A stretch of DNA of 64,000 nt from an uncultured Lachnospiraceae bacterium (GTDB lineage Bacteria; Bacillota; Clostridia; Lachnospirales; Lachnospiraceae): NCBI GenBank assembly GCA_946414885.1, contig CAMKQH010000007.1, positions 1 through 64,000 of the forward strand, written 5' to 3'. The notes under the pieces are model-generated. The model saw only the letters and a list, made by a program, of their open reading frames with translations, was not told where the DNA came from and made no database searches. Below are positions 1-7,986 of the stretch, one piece after another. Position 1 is the stretch's first letter. Each line of letters begins with the position of its first letter. The translations under genes and the position numbers were made by a program.

Positions 1-88
1 CCTCCCTTGCCGACGGCTTCCGCCTCCCTTGCCGACGGCTTCCGCCTCCCTTGCCGACGGCTTCCGCCTCCCTTGCCACGTTGCCAGC
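1..88. repeat. 22-bp tandem repeat array (at least 3 copies, runs off the window)
   Basis: A 22-bp unit beginning CCTCCCTTGCCGACGGCTTC occurs at 1-22, 23-44 and 45-66 with no differences. A fourth copy starts at 67 and degrades after about 12 bases. The array is open at the window edge, so the true copy number is unknown. It leads directly into the left arm of the palindrome at 89-305. There are no unique spacers, so it is not a CRISPR array, and no credible reading frame uses it. Confidence 0.9.
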
Positions 89-305
89 ATCCCCTCGCGG
101 CACCAACGGCATACCCCCTTCGGGAACGGCACGGACGGCACTAAGTTCGCCAGCCGTCTTCATGGAGTGGAAAATTTCGAGAAAAACTCGGAGCTAAAGC
201 TCCTCAAACATTTCTCGAAATTTTCCATTCAGCCGACTGGTTTACTAAGTGCCGCCGGCTAATTGTTCCCGAAGGGGGTATGCCGTCGGTGCCGTGGAGG
301 GGATG
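89..305. repeat. Long imperfect palindrome (about 100-bp arms)
   Basis: The reverse complement of 211-305 aligns with 89-186 over nearly its full length. Matching blocks are CATCCCCTC, CGGCATACCCCCTTCGGGAA, CGGCACT and TGGAAAATTTCGAGAAA, separated by short mismatched stretches. The centre holds a small hairpin GGAGCTAAAGCTCC (190-203). The element lies beyond the 3' end of the YcxB-like gene (435-971), so a transcript from that gene would fold it into one very long hairpin. It carries no transposase. It could be a non-autonomous mobile element, a transcript-stabilising hairpin, or both. Confidence 0.85.
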
Positions 306-415
306 TCGCAGGCGTGGAAGGCAGATGCCATCGGTGCCGTGGTGAGAATGTCGTAGGCGTGGAAGGCAGATGCCATCGGTGCCGTGGCGAGAATGTCGTA
401 GGCGCGGTTGACGGA
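281..415. repeat. 45-bp tandem repeat, 3 copies
   Basis: Three copies of a 45-bp unit sit at 281-325, 326-370 and 371-415. The second and third are nearly identical for the first 35 bases; the first and the end of the third have diverged. The first copy overlaps the right arm of the palindrome. The unit length is a multiple of three and one plus-strand frame reads a 15-residue repeat with a CxxC pair, but there is no Shine-Dalgarno or ATG start, so I do not call it coding. Confidence 0.85.
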
Positions 416-434
416 TGTTGTCAGCGCGGTGGAT

Positions 435-971
435 TTAGTCGATAATTTGTATGTCTATGTGGTTCTCTTGGAGAAAGTCTTTGATTTTAGCGAACTGGGC
501 TCTGTCGATGGTGATCATGATTTCGGAGACGTCATTGGGGAAGAAGCAGACGACGTGCTGAAATGCCCGGACAAAAGAAATATTCTTCCAGAAAAGCTTG
601 AGTTTCTTGGTGCCATGGTCATCATAGCCCACGCCTTCTTCATCTAGAGTGATGGTAACGCGATCATTTGCTTGATTGATCAAATCCAGGTACAGCTTGC
701 GCATGCTTCTGTAGTATACGAAAACTATGAGAAGCATGGCAATCATCACGCCCATGCATAAGATCACGTAGAGATCCGCGTCGCCAAAGATGATGAGCAG
801 GATGCAAAGAACTAGCCCAATGACACCAAAAATACAGGCTTTCAGGCAAAATGAAAACACGTCCGACAGTTTTTTCATTGGATCTCTCATCAACTGTCTG
901 GCATTAGCCATTAATATGGTGATTTCCCTCGCTTCCTCATTCGTGATCTTTTCATACTTTTCAATTACCAT
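435..971 (-). CDS. YcxB-like membrane protein
   Basis: A 178-residue protein with two hydrophobic segments (about 45-65 and 70-90), then a cytoplasmic domain of about 80 residues. That domain has the YcxB-like pattern: a strand with GVGYDDHGTKKLKLFWKNI, the W-x-x-I position, and an ending where a side chain enters a short amphipathic helix. The molecular function of this family is not established. The start is an ATG preceded by GGGAGG. It lies 15 bases after the methyltransferase gene, so the two are probably co-transcribed. A second family member is at 33183-33695 inside the TRAP operon. Downstream lie the repeats at 1-415. Confidence 0.65.
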   Translation of the reverse strand: MVIEKYEKITNEEAREITILMANARQLMRDPMKKLSDVFSFCLKACIFGVIGLVLCILLIIFGDADLYVILCMGVMIAMLLIVFVYYRSMRKLYLDLINQANDRVTITLDEEGVGYDDHGTKKLKLFWKNISFVRAFQHVVCFFPNDVSEIMITIDRAQFAKIKDFLQENHIDIQIID

Positions 972-986
972 GCCGTTCCTCCCGCC

Positions 987-1952
987 TTAGTTTTTAGGCG
1001 TCTTCTTTTGCTTTGCCCAGGTATTCCGTTCCCAGAAAACTCCGTCCCGATACCCTTGGATGGAAGGATCTTCCTCTGCCATCTCCAGGCGCTTTTGCGC
1101 CCAGGCACAATATAGTTCATTCTGTTCAACCGTCACAAAACGTCGTCCCAGCTTCTTTGCCGTTACGGCCGTGGTGCCTGATCCGGCAAAGGGATCAAAC
1201 ACAACGTCGCCCTCCCTGCTGCTTGCCAAAATGAGCTTTGCCATAAGCTTTTCCGGCTTTTGCGTCGGATGCGCCGTATTCTCCGGCATGGACCAATAAG
1301 GGATGGACACGTCATCCCAGAAATTGGAGGGACAGGTGTTTCGATAGTTCCCCTCCTCCGTCTCCTCCCAATCTTTCGGCACGCCGTCAATCTTGTATGG
1401 CGCGATCACTTTCCTGCGGATCTTGACGGCATCCAGGTTAAAGGTATAAGTTTTTCCAACTGTTGCAAACCATACGTCTTCCATGCCATTTTTCCAGTTT
1501 GCCTGGGCGCCGCGCCCCTTTTCCCTTTGCCAGGTAATGCGGTTTTGCACCTTTAGCATCTCGTGCAACGTTTCACCGATCACCAGGGAACTCTTCCAGT
1601 CACAACATACGTAAACGGATGCCGTCGGCTTTAAGAGTGGCAGAGCTTTTTCCATCCAGCCCTTTGTGTAGGCCTTGTATGCTTCATGGCTCTCCGCCTT
1701 AAATTTATTGCCGTGATAATCCTTTTCCAGATTGTAGGGCGGATCCACGATCAGAAGGTCCACAAAGCCGCGTGGCAACCTGTCCATGACCGTAAAGCTG
1801 TCCCCGCAAATGGTCTGGTCCAAAACTGTCTTTAATTCCACGGCATCCTTTGGCATTTCCATGATCCGCTTCCGGTATTTCTTACCCTCCGCACTGTCCA
1901 GGGAAAAATCAATGGTTTTGTTTCTAGGCGCTTTCTCCTTGCCTTCCTTCAT
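987..1952 (-). CDS. Orphan site-specific DNA methyltransferase (beta class, N6-adenine or N4-cytosine)
   Basis: The protein transfers a methyl group from S-adenosylmethionine to an exocyclic amino group in DNA. The catalytic motif IV DPPY is in the N-terminal part (LLIVDPPYNLEKDY), and the AdoMet-binding motif I (DPFAGSGTTAV) is near the C-terminus. That order marks the beta class. HPTQKPEKL before motif I is typical. The chosen ATG is four codons inside a possible GTG start (1964); an AAGGG sits about 11 bases upstream, so the start is uncertain. No restriction endonuclease gene adjoins it, which suggests an orphan regulatory or protective methylase. The recognition site cannot be read from the sequence. 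Confidence 0.85.
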   Translation of the reverse strand: MKEGKEKAPRNKTIDFSLDSAEGKKYRKRIMEMPKDAVELKTVLDQTICGDSFTVMDRLPRGFVDLLIVDPPYNLEKDYHGNKFKAESHEAYKAYTKGWMEKALPLLKPTASVYVCCDWKSSLVIGETLHEMLKVQNRITWQREKGRGAQANWKNGMEDVWFATVGKTYTFNLDAVKIRRKVIAPYKIDGVPKDWEETEEGNYRNTCPSNFWDDVSIPYWSMPENTAHPTQKPEKLMAKLILASSREGDVVFDPFAGSGTTAVTAKKLGRRFVTVEQNELYCAWAQKRLEMAEEDPSIQGYRDGVFWERNTWAKQKKTPKN

Positions 1953-2053
1953 GTAACGCTTCACCCTTCTGACACATCGTCACCAGTCTTATCTTCTTGC
2001 TCTGCCTTTGACTATCAAAAACTTTTTGCTTTCCGTCAAAAGCATTCTGCCAT

Positions 2054-2082
2054 ATTATAGCATGTTTTGGTCATCATGACAA
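2054..2082 (-). promoter_or_regulatory. Sigma-A promoter for the methyltransferase and YcxB-like genes
   Basis: On the minus strand a -35 TTGTCA (2077-2082) and a consensus -10 TATAAT (2054-2059) are 17 bases apart. It points to the methyltransferase gene about 100 bases downstream and is back to back with the plus-strand promoter at 2171-2199. Confidence 0.75.
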
Positions 2083-2170
2083 TTCTCCCCTTAGTCCAGC
2101 TTGACGATATCTCCCCAATGGTCAGGCCTCCCGCCTTCCGGCTGCAGGAGCTTCCCCGTCGCCGGAACAG

Positions 2171-2199
2171 TTGCCAAGCATTGGAATACGTGTTATATT
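2171..2199 (+). promoter_or_regulatory. Sigma-A promoter for the DUF6056-type gene
   Basis: A -35 TTGCCA (2171-2176) and -10 TATATT (2194-2199) are separated by 17 bases. They lie about 40 bases upstream of the GTG start at 2238. This is the only clear plus-strand promoter in the window. Confidence 0.75.
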
Positions 2200-2237
2200 T
2201 TGTTTGTTCCATTTTACCCTTCGAGGAGGTTTCTTCC

Positions 2238-3722
2238 GTGAAATACGTTCGAAAAATCATTACCTGGGGGCTGAACGACAAGCTCCACGCCATATTTCTC
2301 ACGCTGATCCTTTTGACCTGTCTTGTGCCGCTTTACGCGCTGACGCAGTATGCTATCCCGTTTTATGATGATTACAATTACGCAAGACCCGTTTGGGTGA
2401 CCTATACCTGGGGCGGTTCCACGCTCAAGGCTGCCATCTCGGGCGCGATCCAAAACGCCATCACCTGCCATTACTCCTGGCAGGGAACCTATGGTTCCAT
2501 CTTTATGATGGGCCTGGTGCCAATGATCTTTGGCGAAGGGTATTATTTCCTGGGGCCCGTGTTTTTGATCACTGTGCTGACTGCTTCCATCTTCACCTTT
2601 GTCGGAGTCATTGTCAGAAAGGTATTCAAAGGTGACGTCTGGACCATGCTGGGGATGCAGTCCGGCACCGCCACCATCGTCATTCTTTTGCTCTACACGC
2701 CGCAGCAAGGCTTTTATTGGTATAACGGCGGCGTCCACTACGTGGGAATGTTTTCCTTTAAGCTCTTTTACCTGTCGCTGCTACTGGCAATTCTCTATGG
2801 CGGCGGGAAGAAATGGCTGTCCGTTCTTGGCGTTGCGGTCAGCATGCCCTTAGCTTTCTTTATTGCGGGTGCCAATTTTATCACCGCCTTGCAGACGCCG
2901 CTCATTGTTCTAACGGTTTTTGCACTCGCCTTGATCTTCAAGAACAAAAGGGCCCTTCTGTGGCTGCCCTCCATGTTGGCTTATTGCATAGGCTTTTATC
3001 TCAACGTATCCGCCCCCGGCAATCAGGTCCGGGCTGCCTACTACGTCGGCCGTGCATTGCCGCCCTTCAAGGCGATCCTTCGTTCCTTCCCCGAAGCCAT
3101 TCGCTTTGCGCGTGAATTTCTGGATTGGCGTACGTTGCTTTTGTATGCCTTACTGATCCCCGTCGTATGGCGTCTGGTCAAGACGGACCGGATCAAGTTC
3201 CGACTTTGGGTCTTCCCCCTTGTTGTCCTTTGGTCCTTCTGCCTGTATGCTTCCACCTGCACGCCAGGCCTTTACGGAACTGGTGCGAACGATCTTTCCC
3301 GCAGCATCAACCTGATCAAGATCACGTTCCAGTTTGTGCTTCTTCTCAACATGATCTATGCCTTCGGAGTCATCCGTACGATGCTTCCAAAGATACCGGA
3401 TTTCCGCATTCCCTGGTACGTCCTGATCTGTTGGTTTCTCGTCTGGTCCTTCTTCTTTAAGATCTCGCCGGACCGCATCGGACAGTATTCCGCCTACGGC
3501 GCGCATTACTATCTCACCTCGGGCGAGGCCAAGACCTTCCACGAGGAATATGAGGAAAGGTTGCGCCTGTTGCATTCTGAGCAGGCTGACGTCGTGCTAA
3601 AGCAGTATTCCATTAGGCCTTGGTTCCTCGGCTGGAAGGATCTGACGGATGATCCCAATGCCGAAGAAAATAAAGCCATCAGCACTTATTACGGAAAAAG
3701 AAGCGTGATCACGGAACCATAA
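2238..3722 (+). CDS. DUF6056-type polytopic membrane protein
   Basis: A 494-residue integral membrane protein with about ten or more hydrophobic segments. An N-terminal helix is followed by an outside loop with YAIPFYDDYNYA, the acidic motif seen in DUF6056 and GT-C glycosyltransferase-like proteins. A polar C-terminal tail of about 80 residues ends the protein. A glycan or lipid-linked sugar substrate is possible but unproven. The start is GTG at 2238, preceded by GAGGAGG at 2223-2229; the open frame extends 57 codons further upstream but without a ribosome site, and across the promoter. It is the only plus-strand gene here, divergent from the methyltransferase and convergent with metH. Confidence 0.6.
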   Translation: MKYVRKIITWGLNDKLHAIFLTLILLTCLVPLYALTQYAIPFYDDYNYARPVWVTYTWGGSTLKAAISGAIQNAITCHYSWQGTYGSIFMMGLVPMIFGEGYYFLGPVFLITVLTASIFTFVGVIVRKVFKGDVWTMLGMQSGTATIVILLLYTPQQGFYWYNGGVHYVGMFSFKLFYLSLLLAILYGGGKKWLSVLGVAVSMPLAFFIAGANFITALQTPLIVLTVFALALIFKNKRALLWLPSMLAYCIGFYLNVSAPGNQVRAAYYVGRALPPFKAILRSFPEAIRFAREFLDWRTLLLYALLIPVVWRLVKTDRIKFRLWVFPLVVLWSFCLYASTCTPGLYGTGANDLSRSINLIKITFQFVLLLNMIYAFGVIRTMLPKIPDFRIPWYVLICWFLVWSFFFKISPDRIGQYSAYGAHYYLTSGEAKTFHEEYEERLRLLHSEQADVVLKQYSIRPWFLGWKDLTDDPNAEENKAISTYYGKRSVITEP

Positions 3723-3745
3723 CCGTGACCACGCTTTTTCTTCTT
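3694..3745. terminator. Bidirectional intrinsic terminator between convergent genes
   Basis: An inverted repeat with core AAGCGTGATCACGG pairs with CCGTGACCACGCTT across a short loop and is flanked by A- and T-rich runs on both sides. It overlaps the stop codon of the plus-strand gene. It can terminate that gene and also the metF-metH operon, which converges from the right. Confidence 0.85.
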
Positions 3746-3777
3746 GCTTTATTCTTTCTGCTTATTCTATTCGGGCA

Positions 3778-6201
3778 TTATGCCTGCTGCCCCATCTGTT
3801 GCATGGAATAACGAACCGTTGCCATTGCATCCTTCGCATAATAATCCGCACCGATGCTGTCCGCATATTCCTGCGTCAATACGGCGCCTCCGACAATGAC
3901 CTTCGCCCAGGGTGCCTTCTCACGGAGCTGCTTGATCGTCTCCTCCATCGCGGGCACCGTCGTCGTCATGAGCGCGCTTAACCCTACCAATGGCGCATGC
4001 TGTTCTACCACTACGTCCACCACGGTCTCAGGCGGCACGTCCTTTCCAAGATCATACACCTCAAACCCGTAGTTTTCCAAGATCAGTTTAACAATGTTTT
4101 TCCCAATGTCATGAATGTCTCCGTGAACGGTTGCGATCACGAATTTTCCGCGGCTGACGGATTCCGAAGAACTGCTGGCCATCTTATTCTTGATCTGCTC
4201 AAAAGCACACTGTGATGCCTCAGCACTCATCAAAAGCTGGGGAAGATACATGGTCTTCTTCTCAAATCCCTTTCCCACAATATCCAGCGCGGGAATGATC
4301 TGAGAAGTCACTATGTCAAGAGGCTCTTCCGTCTTTAACCGCTCTATGGTCAGTGCCGCGGCCTGCTCCTTAAGGCCCTTTACAATGGCTCTCTGCAGGT
4401 CACTCTGGAATTCGGAATCCTTTGCGCCCTCCGCCGTTGCTCCGGCCGTCTGCGCGGGTGCAGCTGCAACGGAAGCATACTTTCCAATGTTCTCGATGTA
4501 ATCCGTGCAGTTTTCGTCAAGTCCGTGCAATGCCCGGAAGGAATAATAACTCTTCATCATCTCCGCCGCATTCGGATTCATGATCGCGGCTGACAGGCCG
4601 TTTTCCAAAGCCAGGGAGAAGAATGCTGCCGTGATGATCTCACGGTTCGGTAAGCCAAAGGATACGTTGGACACGCCAAGGGACGTATGACATCCCAGCT
4701 CATGCTTGATGACGTTCAAAGCCTGTAACGTCGCCAGTGCTGCGTGACTGTCCGCGCTGACCGTCATGGCAAGCGTGTCAAAGATCAAATCTTTCTTCTC
4801 AATGCCATATTCCTTAGCCACCCGGATGATGTTTTTCGCGATCTCAACGCGCTTTTCCGCCTCCGCGGGAATGCCGTCCTCGTCCAGGGTAAGGCATACC
4901 ACCAGTCCGCCATATTTCTTGACAAGAGGGAAGATTTCACGCATCACTTCTTCCTTCCCGTTTACGGAATTGATCATGGCCTTGCCGTTGTAACGGCGAA
5001 GCGCCGTCTCCATCGCAGTCACGTTTGTGGTGTCGATCTGCAGCGGAAGGTCGATGATGGCCTGCAATTCAAAGGCAACCCTCTTCAGCATCTCAACCTC
5101 ATCGATCTCCGGAAGACCCACGTTCACGTCCAGTACGTGCGCGCCCTTTTCCTGCTGCGTCAGGCCTTCGCCCAAAATATAGTCTATGTCATTGTTTCTA
5201 AGTGCTTCCTTAAACCGTTTCTTACCCGTGGGATTGATCCTCTCTCCGATCAGGATCGGGGAATCCTTGAATTCCACCACGTGGGTATAGGAACTGATCA
5301 GCGTGCGGTTCTTGGGTACGATCTCCTTCGGCGCAAGATCCTTTGTCTTTGCCACCGTTGCGGCGATGTAATCCGGAGTGGTACCACAGCATCCGCCAGC
5401 AATGCGGATACCTGCCTCCACGTATCCCTTCATGACGTCAGAGAATTCTTCCGGGAAGACATCGTATACCGTCTGGCCGTTTTCACTTCTCGGAAGACCC
5501 GCATTTGGCTTTAGCAAAACGGGAACGGATGCATAGGCTAGATACTCTTCCACGACGCCCCTAAGCTGCTCTGGTCCAAGGGAACAGTTTGCGCCGATCG
5601 CATCCGCGTGCATGCCCTCGAGCATTGCCACCATGGCCGCCGGAGTGGCGCCAGTCATGAGCTTTCCGTCCTCGCCGTACGCGTTGGATACAAACACTGG
5701 CAGATCACAATTTTCCTTCGCCGCCAAAAGTGCCGCCTTCGTGTCGTAGCTGTCGTTCATGGTCTCAATATAGATCAGGTCCACGCCGCAGGCAGCGCCG
5801 ATCCTCACGGTCTTTGCGTAAACCTCCACGGCATCCTCAAATTCAAAATCGCCATAAGGCTTTAAAAGCTTTCCCATGGAGCCAATGTCCAATGCAACGA
5901 ATTTCTCCTGCATTCCGGAACTGAGCTCCCTTGCTTTCTTGGCATTTTCCACGGCCGCGCTGATCAGGGTTTGAAGCTCCTCATCATCAAATTTCAGGGA
6001 ATTCGCGCCAAAGGTATTGGTGCAAATGATATTGGTTCCTGCGTCAAAATATGCCTTTTGAATCTCAACGATCACGTCCGCGTGCGATACGTTCCAGCGC
6101 TCCGGCAATTCTCCCGGCTGCAGGCCGCGCTTTTGCAAAAGCGTTCCCATGCCGCCGTCCAAATATGTTACGTGATCCTTTAGATAATCCAATACTTTCA
6201 T
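3778..6201 (-). CDS. metH: Cobalamin-dependent methionine synthase without reactivation domain
   Basis: The enzyme transfers the methyl group of 5-methyltetrahydrofolate to homocysteine through cob(I)alamin. Domains in order: homocysteine-binding barrel with zinc ligands in GANCSLGP and GGCCGTT; pterin-binding domain starting at ERINPTGKKRF; B12 cap; and B12-binding Rossmann domain with GDIHDIGKN, whose His ligates cobalt. At 807 residues it stops right after the B12 domain, about 350 to 400 short of the E. coli type. The missing C-terminal AdoMet reactivation domain is supplied by the next gene upstream (6213-6920). It is the last gene of the metF operon. Confidence 0.95.
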   Translation of the reverse strand: MKVLDYLKDHVTYLDGGMGTLLQKRGLQPGELPERWNVSHADVIVEIQKAYFDAGTNIICTNTFGANSLKFDDEELQTLISAAVENAKKARELSSGMQEKFVALDIGSMGKLLKPYGDFEFEDAVEVYAKTVRIGAACGVDLIYIETMNDSYDTKAALLAAKENCDLPVFVSNAYGEDGKLMTGATPAAMVAMLEGMHADAIGANCSLGPEQLRGVVEEYLAYASVPVLLKPNAGLPRSENGQTVYDVFPEEFSDVMKGYVEAGIRIAGGCCGTTPDYIAATVAKTKDLAPKEIVPKNRTLISSYTHVVEFKDSPILIGERINPTGKKRFKEALRNNDIDYILGEGLTQQEKGAHVLDVNVGLPEIDEVEMLKRVAFELQAIIDLPLQIDTTNVTAMETALRRYNGKAMINSVNGKEEVMREIFPLVKKYGGLVVCLTLDEDGIPAEAEKRVEIAKNIIRVAKEYGIEKKDLIFDTLAMTVSADSHAALATLQALNVIKHELGCHTSLGVSNVSFGLPNREIITAAFFSLALENGLSAAIMNPNAAEMMKSYYSFRALHGLDENCTDYIENIGKYASVAAAPAQTAGATAEGAKDSEFQSDLQRAIVKGLKEQAAALTIERLKTEEPLDIVTSQIIPALDIVGKGFEKKTMYLPQLLMSAEASQCAFEQIKNKMASSSSESVSRGKFVIATVHGDIHDIGKNIVKLILENYGFEVYDLGKDVPPETVVDVVVEQHAPLVGLSALMTTTVPAMEETIKQLREKAPWAKVIVGGAVLTQEYADSIGADYYAKDAMATVRYSMQQMGQQA

Positions 6202-6212
6202 GCTTTGTCCTC

Positions 6213-6920
6213 TTATGCTCTCACGTCGTCACTGCGAAATTCGCAATCCTTTTTTTCGCAAGATTCACATTTATGCTCTTGCCCCGGGCAAACGCCAGCC
6301 CCCATTCCAAACAGTGCCGTCACGGATTTCGACGGCGTCATCAGCAGGCTTTCATTCAGCGAGATGCCAATCTTGCGGTTGCAATCCAATAACCGAAACA
6401 CGTCTCTTTGCGCCTCCAGCGGAAGATCCCCGTATCCGGGAGAAAACCTGGCCGTGCATTGCAATCCTTCTGCTTCCGCCTGTCGTTTCATTTCGTCGCA
6501 AAACGCATTGCAAAGCGTCTCCACGCGCTCCGCGCCGTACGCCTGCATAAGCAGTGCCTTCGTCGGGGAAAAACGCTGATGTTTTGCAATGCGCCTGTCA
6601 ATCTCAAGGCCCACCGTGGCGGCAAAGAGGATCACCTCCCTGCTTCCGTTTAAGCACTTCGCCAGGTCCTTCGACTGCGTCTGCAAAGAAAACTGGGGCA
6701 TGCCATCCTCCCAGGTGACGTCCATCCTGCGGTAGCAGACCTGATAGGAAAACGCTCCCTTCAGTTCCTCCACGACCTGGGAGAAAACCTCTCTCAGCGT
6801 TTCGTCCATGGTCTCCGGAAGTCCCAAATATCCCGCATAACGAAGAACTTCCCGCTCGTTGACGGCAAGTGCCTTATCTGCCTCATCATATTTTTTAACA
6901 AAAATCACGTTCTCTGACAT
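6213..6920 (-). CDS. Stand-alone methionine synthase reactivation protein
   Basis: The 235-residue protein matches the C-terminal AdoMet-binding activation domain of MetH. The conserved block RFSPGYGDLPLEAQRDVF corresponds to the RPAPGYP region, and ISLNESLLMTPSKSV corresponds to the TESFAM-like segment. In full-length MetH this domain re-methylates oxidised cob(II)alamin using AdoMet and a reduced flavoprotein. A C-terminal cluster C-x6-C-x2-C-x4-C is an addition not found in E. coli MetH and could bind metal or an iron-sulfur cluster. It lies between metF (14-base gap) and metH (11-base gap), as expected for a split enzyme. Confidence 0.88.
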   Translation of the reverse strand: MSENVIFVKKYDEADKALAVNEREVLRYAGYLGLPETMDETLREVFSQVVEELKGAFSYQVCYRRMDVTWEDGMPQFSLQTQSKDLAKCLNGSREVILFAATVGLEIDRRIAKHQRFSPTKALLMQAYGAERVETLCNAFCDEMKRQAEAEGLQCTARFSPGYGDLPLEAQRDVFRLLDCNRKIGISLNESLLMTPSKSVTALFGMGAGVCPGQEHKCESCEKKDCEFRSDDVRA

Positions 6921-6934
6921 GAACCATCTAACTC

Positions 6935-7816
6935 CTAAAAAACGTTCCCCAGGATCTTTGAGAGATTTTGGTGAATACCGCTTGCGATCTCCGGCTTGTT
7001 CATCGAATATACGTGAACGTTCGTGATGCCGTTTGCGTACAGGTCGATGATCTGATCGGTGGCGTATGCGATGCCAGCCTGCTTCATGGCGTCCGGATTG
7101 GATCCAAACTTGTCGACCATGGCCTTAAACCTCTGGGGCATGAAGGCTCCGGAAAGCTTGATCGCGCGCTCCACCTGATTGGCATTCGTGATCGGCATGA
7201 TGCCTGGCAGGATCGGAACCGTGATCCCCGCTTCGCGGATCTTATACAGGAAATTGTAGAATAAATTATTGTCAAAAACCATCTGCGTCGTCAGGAAATC
7301 CGCGCCTGCGTCCACCTTTTCCTTCAGATATTTGATGTCCTCCCGCTGATTCGCGCTCTCCGGATGAACCTCGGGATAACATGCGGCGCCAATGCAAAAA
7401 TCTCCCCTTGCCTTGATCTCAGCGATCAAGTCCACTGCATGACGGTAATCCCACGTGCTGCGATCCGTCTGCTCCAGTTCCGGCGTCAAGTCGCCGCGAA
7501 GGGCCATCACGTTCAGAATCCCACATTCCTTCATCGCCTCGATCCGCTGATGCACCATGTCCTTGCTTGAAGACACGCACGTCAAATGCGCCAGCATCGG
7601 AACGTCATATTTCTCCTTGATGTTCTTGGCAACGGCAAGGGTATACTCGCTGGTTCCGCCGCCTGCGCCATAGGTCACGCTCATGAACGAAGGTCTAAGC
7701 TCCGCAATTCTCTCCGTGGCCTCACGAACGCTCTCAAAGGAAGTTTCCTTCTTTGGCGGGAATACCTCGAATGACAATGACATTTGTTCCTGCTTCAGTA
7801 TGTCGATGATCCTCAT
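6935..7816 (-). CDS. metF: 5,10-methylenetetrahydrofolate reductase
   Basis: A 293-residue FAD enzyme that reduces 5,10-methylene-THF to 5-methyl-THF, the methyl donor for MetH. Family blocks are visible: SFEVFPPKKETSFE at the N-terminus, SVTYGAGGGTSEYT, AHLTCVSSSKDM and ALRGDLTPE. Length is normal for bacterial MetF. It is first in the metF-reactivation protein-metH operon, so one transcript makes the whole methyl-transfer branch of methionine synthesis. The ATG is preceded by AGGAAGG. No S-box or cobalamin riboswitch fits the roughly 100-base leader. Confidence 0.95.
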   Translation of the reverse strand: MRIIDILKQEQMSLSFEVFPPKKETSFESVREATERIAELRPSFMSVTYGAGGGTSEYTLAVAKNIKEKYDVPMLAHLTCVSSSKDMVHQRIEAMKECGILNVMALRGDLTPELEQTDRSTWDYRHAVDLIAEIKARGDFCIGAACYPEVHPESANQREDIKYLKEKVDAGADFLTTQMVFDNNLFYNFLYKIREAGITVPILPGIMPITNANQVERAIKLSGAFMPQRFKAMVDKFGSNPDAMKQAGIAYATDQIIDLYANGITNVHVYSMNKPEIASGIHQNLSKILGNVF

Positions 7817-7866
7817 GAATGATTGATTCCTTCCTGTCAGTGATTCAAATAATGCTTATCGTTTCC

Positions 7867-7894
7867 ATTATCGCATATTGCGGCAAAAACGCAA
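7867..7894 (-). promoter_or_regulatory. Probable promoter of the metF-metH operon
   Basis: On the minus strand TTGCGT (7889-7894) and GATAAT (7867-7872) are 16 bases apart, about 50 bases upstream of the metF start. The match is moderate. Confidence 0.5.
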
Positions 7895-7916
7895 TCTTTT
7901 TTTATTATTGGGCCGC

Positions 7917-7959
7917 AAAAAAGACCGTGCATCGGAATTTCATCCAATACACGGTCTTT
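7917..7959 (-). terminator. Intrinsic terminator of the repeat lipoprotein gene
   Basis: The stem AAAGACCGTG pairs with CACGGTCTTT (7920-7929 and 7950-7959) around a 20-base loop. It is followed on the minus strand by a run of T. It lies 28 bases past the stop codon at 7987. Confidence 0.85.
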
Positions 7960-7986
7960 ATGATTCCATATGCAGTTAAGAACTTC

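Noticed and set aside
1-88. CRISPR-like array
   Set aside because: The units are contiguous with no spacers and no cas genes are present.
263-445. Plus-strand frame with a 15-residue repeat holding CxxC pairs
   Set aside because: It lacks an ATG and a ribosome site and is wholly explained by the 45-bp DNA repeat and palindrome arm.
987-1952. Restriction-modification system
   Set aside because: Neither neighbour encodes a nuclease.
7817-7917. SAM or cobalamin riboswitch before metF
   Set aside because: The leader is too short and lacks the conserved cores of either class.
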